This document shows, piece after piece, positions 45,679 to 52,653 of a stretch of 64,000 nucleotides of DNA (its first letter is position 1; each line of letters starts with the position of its first letter). The DNA lies in the NCBI RefSeq assembly GCF_019186805.1, contig NZ_CP066783.1:4415501-4479500 (forward strand), given 5' to 3'. This stretch comes from Comamonas fluminis. GTDB lineage: Bacteria > Pseudomonadota > Gammaproteobacteria > Burkholderiales > Burkholderiaceae_C. The notes beneath the pieces are model-generated. The model had not been told where the DNA came from and ran no database searches. It was given only the letters and a program-made list of their open reading frames with translations. The position numbers were made by a program, and so were the translations under genes.

Positions 45679-46152
45679 TCATTGATTTTTATAAAATCCT
45701 AAAACAATCACTGTTGCCACACTCAAGTAAGTAACATAGGGAATAAATTTTGTATTTCCTGCTTCTGTTCCATCTTTCATGGATGAAGTCGTCACAAAGA
45801 AATATTTCAGAGCACTACGAGAAAAAAGACCATGAGCTATCGCAAACAGACAACTCAATGCCCAGATTGGTAACAACAGCTTCCAACCAACCCATAGACC
45901 CAATACGACTGCGAACTTGACGTCTCCCGCCCCCATCATTTTCATTTTATAAAAAATTAATAATACAAAAAATGCGATTGCGGCACCAAAAAACGAATCA
46001 ACAATTTTAATATTTAATGGATGCGAATTGGGATAGACTGAAATAGATAAAATCGCAATCAATCCACCCAATATCGCAAGCCAGTTAAAAAATTTTCTAT
46101 ACGTAACATCGATCGCTCCCGCCACGCACAGAAAAATCAAAAATAACAACAT
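45679..46152 (-). CDS. tadV: Prepilin peptidase CpaA/TadV (A24 family)
   Basis: 157 residues, almost entirely hydrophobic. The two catalytic aspartates of aspartic prepilin peptidases are seen in AGAIDVTYRK and in the GxGD motif MMGAGDVKFA. The protein is at the short end of the family and lacks the methyltransferase domain of PilD, as is usual for TadV. Codon usage is markedly AT-rich (many ATT, AAA, TTT) compared with tadA-tadD. Confidence 0.92.
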   Translation of the reverse strand: MLLFLIFLCVAGAIDVTYRKFFNWLAILGGLIAILSISVYPNSHPLNIKIVDSFFGAAIAFFVLLIFYKMKMMGAGDVKFAVVLGLWVGWKLLLPIWALSCLFAIAHGLFSRSALKYFFVTTSSMKDGTEAGNTKFIPYVTYLSVATVIVLGFYKNQ

Positions 46153-46160
46153 GACTTTGG

Positions 46161-46334
46161 TTATTTTGCGCCCTGCAAAGAGGCCAAAACCAATCCAAAA
46201 ATTCTCTTCAATTCTGAGCCAACACTGGTCAGCGTTGCCAAAATACCAACCGCAATCAACCCCGCAATCAGCCCATACTCAATAGCCGTTGCACCTTCTT
46301 CATCGCGCCAGAATTTAACGATTTGGTCTTTCAT
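46161..46334 (-). CDS. flp: Flp-type pilin
   Basis: 57 residues from ATG 46334, with AAGGAG seven bases upstream. After the leader, EEGATAIEYGLIAGLIAVGI is the Flp motif: cleavage after Gly, then Glu-Tyr at mature positions 5-6, then a hydrophobic helix. It is the major subunit of the Tad pilus and the first gene of the locus. Confidence 0.94.
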   Translation of the reverse strand: MKDQIVKFWRDEEGATAIEYGLIAGLIAVGILATLTSVGSELKRIFGLVLASLQGAK

Positions 46335-46689
46335 GGTCAGCTCCTTCAACAGTCAGGTTTAAGAATCGCTGTGGCTGCTTTTCGACCACCGCGGAACTGA
46401 TCTTACGGACACAGATACAATTTGAAATATTTGAAATAACTATCAACAACAAGTGCAAATAGCCAATCTCTAGATCTTTTTTAAGAAATGCCGGCACTCA
46501 CTAAAAATAATTCATTTGAAAACAATGACTTACATTTCAACTTGATTAGTGAATCATTTTTCAAGACTCATTTCACGCTCATCACTGCTCTTTGGTTTAC
46601 AGAATAATCATTCTTTTCCTACACGTTAATGGAATTTGTCCTACAGGCATAAATCGGGGAAACCCTTGAATTGAAATGACAGACGTAAA
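46335..46689 (-). promoter_or_regulatory. AT-rich upstream region of the flp/tad operon
   Basis: No gene is seen in these 355 bases. On the minus strand TTGCAC and AAATAT lie 17 bases apart about 120 bases before flp, a plausible sigma-70 promoter. Two head-to-tail copies of ATTTGAAAT (46420-46437) fall at the candidate -10 and could be an operator. I found no sigma-54 site with correct spacing. Confidence 0.4.
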
Positions 46690-46714
46690 AAAGGCCTGCC
46701 ATTGGCAAGCCTTT
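46687..46714 (-). terminator. Intrinsic terminator after the XRE regulator
   Basis: On the minus strand AAAGGC..GCC / GGC..GCCTTT pair around AAT and are followed by a T run, about 45 bases past the gene's stop. Confidence 0.75.
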
Positions 46715-46759
46715 ATGCAACACAAGGAATAGTGGCTATTGCAGCCAGCCCTCAGATCA

Positions 46760-47074
46760 TCATTGCAGCGCTTTAATCAGTTTCAGCGCAATATCTCTGA
46801 GTGGAAAGTCCAGATTTCGATAGCATTCCAACAAGCGCTGCTCATCGTTTGGCAGCGTTATGGTTTCGGTTTGCAAACCCGCCATCAGCTCCAGTGCCGT
46901 GATATCCAGCGCCTGGGCCAGGCGGCCCAGTGTGTCGTTCTTGAGAGTGCGTATCGCACCCGATTCAATCTGCGAGATCGCCGATGCGGTGAGTTCCGCC
47001 ATCTGCGCCAGCTTGCCCTGACTCAACCCCAGCTCTTTCCGCCTTGCGCGTATGCGCTCACCCAAATCTGTCAT
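46760..47074 (-). CDS. XRE/Cro-type helix-turn-helix regulator
   Basis: 104 residues. Residues 5-62 form an HTH_3 domain: GERIRARRKELGLSQGKLAQ, then the recognition helix TASAISQIESGAIRT and LGRLAQALDITALELMAG. The C-terminal 40 residues are short and helical (ECYRNLDFPLRDIALKLIKA), seen in small stand-alone repressors. It is separated from the SEC-C gene by a terminator-like hairpin and lies upstream of the tad pilin region, but on the same strand as flp and behind its own terminator, so a link to tad control is only a guess. Confidence 0.82.
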   Translation of the reverse strand: MTDLGERIRARRKELGLSQGKLAQMAELTASAISQIESGAIRTLKNDTLGRLAQALDITALELMAGLQTETITLPNDEQRLLECYRNLDFPLRDIALKLIKALQ

Positions 47075-47103
47075 CTAACCACTGACCAAACTATCGCTGC
47101 ACG

Positions 47104-47121
47104 AAAAAGCGGCCTAACCGC
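47104..47121 (-). terminator. Possible terminator downstream of the SEC-C gene
   Basis: On the minus strand GCGG-TTAGG-CCGC is followed by TTTTT. The stem is only four base pairs (extendable by AGCGGC context), so evidence is modest. Confidence 0.5.
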
Positions 47122-47206
47122 CGCTGGAAGCCCAAGCCAAAGAAAAAACCATCCCGAGACCCGCCCCATCAGGAGCAAAGCCTACGTCACCGCTCAAAAA
47201 CGAGAG

Positions 47207-47294
47207 GCAGCCAGCAAGAGCCGCCTCGCGGCAATGCTGCCGTCCCCCTCAGGGGGCGCCCGGCTAGGGGAAGCTGCAAAGCCGCTCAGGGGGA
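47207..47294 (-). repeat. Dispersed repeat family I, copy C (after the SEC-C gene)
   Basis: Read on the minus strand: CCCCCTGAGCGGCTTTGCAG, then CCCCTAGCCGGGCGCCCCCT and GCCGCGAGGCGGCTCTTGCT, starting about five bases after the stop at 47300. Confidence 0.8.
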
Positions 47295-47299
47295 GACAG

Positions 47300-48148
47300 T
47301 TACGCTCCGTGGCACTTCTTGAACTTCTTGCCGCTGCCGCAGTGGCAAGGGTCGTTGCGGCCCAGTTGTTCTCCCTTGACGATGGTTTCCTGGCGGGGGC
47401 CCATGCTCTTCCACAGGCGGTACAGGTCATACACGGCCCAGATGGCTTCGCCGAAGGCGTCCACACGTTCCTGGCTGGTCGATGCGGGGCCCGATTCTTC
47501 GTACAGGTTCAGAGCGGGCTCGTCGGTGTCGTCTTCGGTCAGCTTGACGATGAACTCCATGGCGGCGTCCAGCAACTGTGCAGCTTCCTTGTCGCGGGGG
47601 GCAGCCCAGTCGTCCGACCAGTTTTCCACCACAAACATAAAGCCCAGCGCCCAGACTTGCGAGAAGGAAGGCACTTCTTCGCCTTCCAGCTCGGCCTGCT
47701 CTGCTTCGGGCAGCATGGCAATGGCGCCACGGGTATCCAGCGCTTCGGGCTGGAAGGCCATGTCGTCGGCCAGAGACTTGACGTCCGTGTCCAACTGCTC
47801 GCGCACTTCGTTCAGGCGCAGCTCGAACAGTTCCATGAAGCGGGCCTGCTGGGCTTCGTCCTTGAAGGCTTCCAGCTTGGGCAGGGGCTGACCGGCGGGC
47901 ACTTGCAGCGCTTCGCCATCGCCCAGCAGCATGGGCATGTATTCGGCCGCTTCGATGGGGCGGCGTGTGCAGACCAGAGCGGTCAGGAAGCCGTCGCAGA
48001 ATTCCCACTGAGGGATTTCATCGCCACGGGTACGCAGCTCGTCCAGCATCGCGTCCAGCTCTTCCAGCTGGTCGTTGCTCAGTGCGCCCTGAGGCATGTC
48101 GGAGAGGGCCGCATCTTCGGCTGCGGGAGTGCTTGTTGGGTCTTGCAT
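47300..48148 (-). CDS. UPF0149 (YecA/YgfB) family protein with SEC-C zinc motif
   Basis: 282 residues. The N-terminal and central part is the UPF0149 helical fold ([40 protein letters not shown]), and the C-terminus ends in [19 protein letters not shown], the Cys/His zinc-binding SEC-C motif also found at the end of SecA. YecA-type proteins bind ribosomes or SecB-like partners in some species; function here is unproven. A single gene with a family I repeat immediately downstream. Confidence 0.88.
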   Translation of the reverse strand: MQDPTSTPAAEDAALSDMPQGALSNDQLEELDAMLDELRTRGDEIPQWEFCDGFLTALVCTRRPIEAAEYMPMLLGDGEALQVPAGQPLPKLEAFKDEAQQARFMELFELRLNEVREQLDTDVKSLADDMAFQPEALDTRGAIAMLPEAEQAELEGEEVPSFSQVWALGFMFVVENWSDDWAAPRDKEAAQLLDAAMEFIVKLTEDDTDEPALNLYEESGPASTSQERVDAFGEAIWAVYDLYRLWKSMGPRQETIVKGEQLGRNDPCHCGSGKKFKKCHGA

Positions 48149-48310
48149 GGGGAAAGGCTTCTATGATGGCCCGGACTGTTTTTCATCACTATCGATGTGC
48201 AGGGCCGATGATGGAACGCGGGAGACTGTTGCATCCAGTCAGGATGCTCCCGTACTGGTTCGAATTTTAGCGGGCCACCATCAACATACCCTGCCAGGGG
48301 AGTATCTGCA

Positions 48311-50041
48311 GTGCGTCGCTTTCTGACCAGTTTGCCTTTGCGCTACAGCGCACTGGCCATTTCCGCCGTGGTGCTGTGCATCTCGCTCTATTCCTTTGTG
48401 ACCGTCGGCAAGGGCCTGTGGTGGCTGATTGCCGCAGCACTGCTGGTGCTGCTGGGCCTGTGGGATATGGCGCAAAAGCACCATGCCATCTTGCGCAACT
48501 ACCCCATCATGGGGCATTTCCGTTTTCTGTTTGAGTTCATCCGCCCCGAGATTCGCCAGTATTTTATCGAGGGAGATACCGAGGCCCAGCCCTTCTCGCG
48601 CGCCCAGCGCTCGCTGGTCTATCAGCGCTCCAAGGGCCAGGTGGACAACCGCCCCTTTGGCACGCAACTGGATGTGAGCCAGCAGGGTTATGAGTGGGTC
48701 AACCACTCCATGCAGCCAACCAAGCTGCCATCACACGACTTTCGGGTCTGGATTGGAGGCTCGCCCGATGAAACCCAGCAGGGCACAGATCCCTGCACCC
48801 GCCCCTATCACGCCAGTGTGTTCAATATCTCGGCCATGAGCTTTGGTGCGCTGTCTGGCAATGCCATTCAGGCGCTGAACCAGGGCGCCAAGATGGGCGG
48901 ATTCATTCACGACACGGGCGAAGGCTCCATCAGCCAGTACCACCGCATGCATGGTGGTGACCTGATCTGGGAAGTGGCCTCGGGCTACTTTGGCTGCCGC
49001 AATGCGGATGGCACGTTCAGCGAAGAGAAATTCATCGTCAACGCCACCGATCCGCAGGTCAAGATGATCGAGCTCAAGCTCAGCCAGGGCGCCAAGCCCG
49101 GCCACGGCGGCATGCTGCCGGGCGCCAAGGTCACTCCTGAAATTGCAGCAGCACGCGGTATCCCTGTGGGGGTGGACTGCATTTCGCCATCCAGCCACAG
49201 CGCGTTTTCCACGCCGGTCGAGCTGATGCATTTCATCGCCAAGCTGCGCCGTCTGTCGGGCGGCAAGCCCACAGGCTTCAAGTTCTGCGTGGGCCACCCC
49301 TGGGAATGGTTTGCCATGGTCAAGGCCATGCTGGAGACGGGCATCACACCCGACTTCATCGTGGTCGATGGCGCTGAGGGCGGCACGGGCGCTGCCCCTG
49401 TGGAGTTTGTTGACCATGTGGGCGTGCCGCTGCAGGAAGGCCTGCTGCTGGTGCACAACACGCTGCTGGGCGTGAACCTGCGCCACCGCATCAAGATCGG
49501 CGCGGCGGGCAAGGTCATCACAGCCTTTGACATCGCCCGCATGATGGCTCTGGGCGCCGACTGGTGCAATTCTGGGCGTGGCTTCATGATGGCGCTGGGG
49601 TGCATTCAGGCGCAAACCTGCCACACCGGCACCTGCCCCACAGGCGTGACCACGCAGGACACCGTGCGCCAGCAGGCGCTGGTGGTACCCGACAAGGCCA
49701 CACGCGTGGCCAACTTCCATAAAAACACGCTGCATGCACTGCAGGAACTGGTGCAGGCGGCGGGCCTGAAGCACCCCAATGACATCTCGGCCCACCACAT
49801 TGTGCGCAGGCTGGATGACAATCAGGTCAGCCTGCTGTCCAACCTCATTCTGCGCGTAGAGCCGGGCAGCCTGCTGCAGTCGCTGGAGCCGCAGCACCAG
49901 GTCTTTCGCAGCTACTGGCCGCTGGCCGACGCCCACAGTTTCCAGCCGCTGCACCAGCCCATCCTCAAGCCATCAGCCCCGGCTGCGGCAGAAGCGGCAC
50001 AATCGCAGGCTTTGCCTTCGCGCAGCGGCATCTGGACCTGA
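48311..50041 (+). CDS. FMN-binding glutamate-synthase-family membrane protein
   Basis: 576 residues, GTG start with GGGGAG about nine bases upstream. Two N-terminal membrane helices (residues 8-30 and 36-52) precede a glutamate-synthase-type TIM barrel: FNISAMSFGALSGNAIQALN, PGHGGMLPGAKVTPEIA, FIVVDGAEGGTGAAP and the Cys cluster CIQAQTCHTGTCPTGVTTQD that in GltB ligates the 3Fe-4S centre. It lacks the glutaminase and GOGAT beta domains, so it is not a complete glutamate synthase. The family is widespread and its reaction is unknown. It is likely followed by the kinase-like gene 47 bases on. Confidence 0.85.
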   Translation: MRRFLTSLPLRYSALAISAVVLCISLYSFVTVGKGLWWLIAAALLVLLGLWDMAQKHHAILRNYPIMGHFRFLFEFIRPEIRQYFIEGDTEAQPFSRAQRSLVYQRSKGQVDNRPFGTQLDVSQQGYEWVNHSMQPTKLPSHDFRVWIGGSPDETQQGTDPCTRPYHASVFNISAMSFGALSGNAIQALNQGAKMGGFIHDTGEGSISQYHRMHGGDLIWEVASGYFGCRNADGTFSEEKFIVNATDPQVKMIELKLSQGAKPGHGGMLPGAKVTPEIAAARGIPVGVDCISPSSHSAFSTPVELMHFIAKLRRLSGGKPTGFKFCVGHPWEWFAMVKAMLETGITPDFIVVDGAEGGTGAAPVEFVDHVGVPLQEGLLLVHNTLLGVNLRHRIKIGAAGKVITAFDIARMMALGADWCNSGRGFMMALGCIQAQTCHTGTCPTGVTTQDTVRQQALVVPDKATRVANFHKNTLHALQELVQAAGLKHPNDISAHHIVRRLDDNQVSLLSNLILRVEPGSLLQSLEPQHQVFRSYWPLADAHSFQPLHQPILKPSAPAAAEAAQSQALPSRSGIWT

Positions 50042-50088
50042 TGAGATCCTGATGGTGCGCGCAGACGCTTGACGAACTTCAGCCCAAC

Positions 50089-50928
50089 GTGCAATCACAG
50101 GATTTTTCAGCTCCAACCCAAGCGCAGCATGCGCAAACAGCTATCGATTACGAAGCGTTTTTGCAGCAGCATCTGCAGCAGCCCCACAACATCATGCGCT
50201 ACCCGCTGGCGCATGAAACGCTGTGGGTCAAGCGCGCCAGCCAGGGCAACCCGGCCCTGAACTACTGGCTGCTCAGCACGCTGGCGGGCCTGTTTGGCAC
50301 GCCTGTGCTGCGCCCTGTGCCCAACCCCGGCGGCGCCGCCACCCTTCAGACGGAAGTGCGACGCCTGCGCAGCTTTCATGCGCACGGCCTGCGCGTGCCA
50401 GAAGTGCTGGCCAGCTGCGATCAGGCGTTTGTGATGCGCCACCTGGGCCGTCCCGGTGAAGAGTCTCCGTCTCTCAGCAACGCCATTGAAGACGCCATTC
50501 CTCGGGGCGCAGACGCCACGCTGACCCTGTGGCTGCGCGGCCTGCAGGCACTGCAGACGGTGCATGCCAAAGGCGAGGTGCTGAGCCAGGCCGTGGCCCG
50601 CAATATGGTGGTGTGCGCCGATGGGGAAATTGGCTTTATCGACTTTGAAGACGACCCCGCAGCCCACCTGCCCCGCGCCGTGTGCATGGCGCGGGACGCG
50701 CTGAACTACGCACAATCGACCGCCTTGTTCTTGCAGCAGGCGGGGGCCATGCCCGCTGCGCAGCAGCACTGGGCCGCGTTTGTGCGGCAGCTGCCCGATG
50801 ACGCCCGGCTGGTGTTGCAGCGCACGGTGAAAAAACTGGGCTGGGTGCGCTTTCTGCCCCGCAGCCCCCGCCTGGGGCGCGACACGCTGCGCGTGCTGGC
50901 AGCCTATGATTTGCTTCAAGCCATCTAA
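50089..50928 (+). CDS. Kinase-fold (aminoglycoside-phosphotransferase/Kdo-kinase-like) protein
   Basis: 279 residues from a GTG at 50089; an internal ATG at MRYPLAHE is an alternative. LWVKRASQGN may hold the ATP-binding Lys. A degenerate catalytic loop reads LSQAVARNMVV, where a kinase would have His-x-Asp, followed by GEIGFIDFEDDP, a fair match to the metal-binding Asp-Phe-Glu segment. The usual catalytic Asp is not evident, so activity is uncertain. I do not recognise a specific family. It is downstream of the glutamate-synthase-like gene in the same orientation and ends at a bidirectional terminator. Confidence 0.65.
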   Translation: MQSQDFSAPTQAQHAQTAIDYEAFLQQHLQQPHNIMRYPLAHETLWVKRASQGNPALNYWLLSTLAGLFGTPVLRPVPNPGGAATLQTEVRRLRSFHAHGLRVPEVLASCDQAFVMRHLGRPGEESPSLSNAIEDAIPRGADATLTLWLRGLQALQTVHAKGEVLSQAVARNMVVCADGEIGFIDFEDDPAAHLPRAVCMARDALNYAQSTALFLQQAGAMPAAQQHWAAFVRQLPDDARLVLQRTVKKLGWVRFLPRSPRLGRDTLRVLAAYDLLQAI

Positions 50929-50930
50929 AA

Positions 50931-50975
50931 CCATAGCTTGCAGCGCTTGATAAGCATAGGCTACAGGCCAAAAAC
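50931..50975. repeat. Dispersed repeat family II copy after the kinase-like gene
   Basis: CCATAGCTTGCAGCGCTTGA ... CTACAGGCCAAAAA matches the family II unit and precedes the terminator. Confidence 0.65.
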
Positions 50976-50980
50976 ACCAT

Positions 50981-51019
50981 AAAAAAGCCCCGATCTGAAT
51001 CACTCAGACCGGGGCTTTT
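50981..51019. terminator. Bidirectional terminator between the kinase-like gene and dctA
   Basis: GCCCCG.TCTGA pairs with TCAGACCGGGGC, flanked by an A run on the left and TTTTG on the right, so it can serve both converging genes. Confidence 0.88.
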
Positions 51020-51047
51020 GTTTGAGCTTTGCCGAAGCAGAACTCAA

Positions 51048-52370
51048 TCAGGCATGTGTATGCGCTACGGCAGGTTCATCCACCGACTTGCCGGCCAGTG
51101 CAGCGTCCAGCGCGTCGTGGTCCAGCGCGTTTTCCCACTTGGACACCACCACGGTGGCCACGGCGTTGCCGATGAAGTTGGTCAGCGAGCGGCACTCGGA
51201 CATGAAGCGGTCCACACCCAGAATCAGGGCCATACCGGCCACAGGCACTTCAGGCACCACAGCCAGCGTAGCAGCCAGGGTGATGAAGCCAGCGCCCGTC
51301 ACGCCGGCAGCGCCCTTGGACGACAGCATGGCAACCAGCAGCAGCGCAATTTGGTGACCCAGCGTCAGGTGCGTATCCGTAGCCTGAGCGATGAACAGCG
51401 CAGCCAGCGTCATGTAGATATTGGTGCCGTCCAGGTTGAAGGAGTAACCAGTAGGAACCACCAGACCCACCACAGACTTGCTGCAGCCAGCCTTTTCCAT
51501 CTTGTGCATCAGCGAAGGCAGAGCCGACTCGGAAGAAGACGTGCCCAGCACCAGCAGCAACTCGTCCTTCAGGTACTTGATGAGCTTGGTGATGGAGAAG
51601 CCGCAGAAACGTGCCACCGCACCCAGAATCACCAGCACAAAGATGGCGGAGGTGATGTAGAAGGTCAGCACCAGCTCGGCCAAATTGACCAGCGAGCCCA
51701 GACCAAACTTTCCGATGGTGAACGCCATGGCACCAAAGGCGCCGATGGGAGCGAACTTCATCACGATGTTCACCAGCTTGAAGATGGGCTTTTGCAGCGC
51801 TTCAAAGAAGTTCAGCACGGGCTTGCCAGCCTCACCCACCATGGCCAGAGACACGCCGAACAGCACGGCCACCATCAGCACCTGCAGGATGTTGTCACCC
51901 ACGAACGGGCTGATCAGCGTCTTGGGGATGATGTCCATCACAAAGCCGGTCAGCGTCATCTCGTGCGACTTGGCCACATAGCCCTTGACGGCAGTCTGGT
52001 CCAGATCGGCAGGGTTGATGTGCATGCCAGCGCCCGGCTGCATCACGTTGGCCACCACCAGACCAACGACCAGCGCCAGTGTGGAGAAGGTCAGGAAGTA
52101 CGCCATGGCCTTGCCGAAAACACGGCCCACGGCGCTCAGGTGCGTCATGCTGGCAATGCCGGTCACGATGGTCAAAAAGATCACCGGGGCGATGATCATC
52201 TTGATCAGCTTGATGAACGCGTCACCAAACGGCTTCATCGCTTCGCCGTAAGCAGGCTCGAAGTAGCCCAGCAGCACGCCGATGATGATGGCGAACACCA
52301 CCTGAAAATACAGCTGGCGGTAGAAGGGCAGATGCTCGCGAGGAGCAGTTTCAGTAGGCAGAGCTTGCAC
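51048..52370 (-). CDS. dctA: C4-dicarboxylate:cation symporter DctA
   Basis: 440 residues from a GTG at 52370 with CAGGAGACG upstream; a longer ATG frame reaches 52406. DAACS family: eight membrane helices with [34 protein letters not shown], the serine-rich hairpin [36 protein letters not shown] and [12 protein letters not shown]. It takes up succinate, fumarate and malate. It diverges from a dCache hybrid histidine kinase across 283 bases that hold candidate regulatory repeats. Confidence 0.95.
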   Translation of the reverse strand: MQALPTETAPREHLPFYRQLYFQVVFAIIIGVLLGYFEPAYGEAMKPFGDAFIKLIKMIIAPVIFLTIVTGIASMTHLSAVGRVFGKAMAYFLTFSTLALVVGLVVANVMQPGAGMHINPADLDQTAVKGYVAKSHEMTLTGFVMDIIPKTLISPFVGDNILQVLMVAVLFGVSLAMVGEAGKPVLNFFEALQKPIFKLVNIVMKFAPIGAFGAMAFTIGKFGLGSLVNLAELVLTFYITSAIFVLVILGAVARFCGFSITKLIKYLKDELLLVLGTSSSESALPSLMHKMEKAGCSKSVVGLVVPTGYSFNLDGTNIYMTLAALFIAQATDTHLTLGHQIALLLVAMLSSKGAAGVTGAGFITLAATLAVVPEVPVAGMALILGVDRFMSECRSLTNFIGNAVATVVVSKWENALDHDALDAALAGKSVDEPAVAHTHA

Positions 52371-52484
52371 GCTACGTCTCCTGGTACAAAGGTATGACTG
52401 CTGCAAATCAGGTGCGGGCAGAGCCCTCGCCTCAAGGAAGCCGTCTCGGCGCCACCTTGTTCACATCAGTCTTGAAAAAGAAAA

Positions 52485-52604
52485 CGCACCACGGTGGTGC
52501 GCTGTGTTGTGTCCGTTTGTACCGCTGGCCTTTTTTTGTGCCGATAACCTATTGGTATTAGATGCGCTGCCGTCCCTATAGGGTAAAGACAAAACCTAGG
52601 GTAA
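52485..52604. promoter_or_regulatory. Operator-like repeats between dctA and the hybrid kinase
   Basis: CGCACCACG/GTGGTGCG is a 17-base perfect palindrome (52485-52501). Further on, TAGGGTAA occurs twice 18 bases apart (52579-52586 and 52597-52604), the first overlapping the palindrome CCCTATAGGG (52574-52583). The second group lies 50-80 bases before the kinase gene ATG. These could be binding sites for the LuxR-type regulator encoded nearby. Confidence 0.45.
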
Positions 52605-52653
52605 GCACCTAGACTTCATCACCACGACCGCAACCGCTTTCACGCACCCCGCC

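Noticed and set aside
46335..46500. Sigma-54 promoter for flp
   Set aside because: TTGGC and TTGCA are present, but the GG-to-GC spacing is too short for a -24/-12 element.
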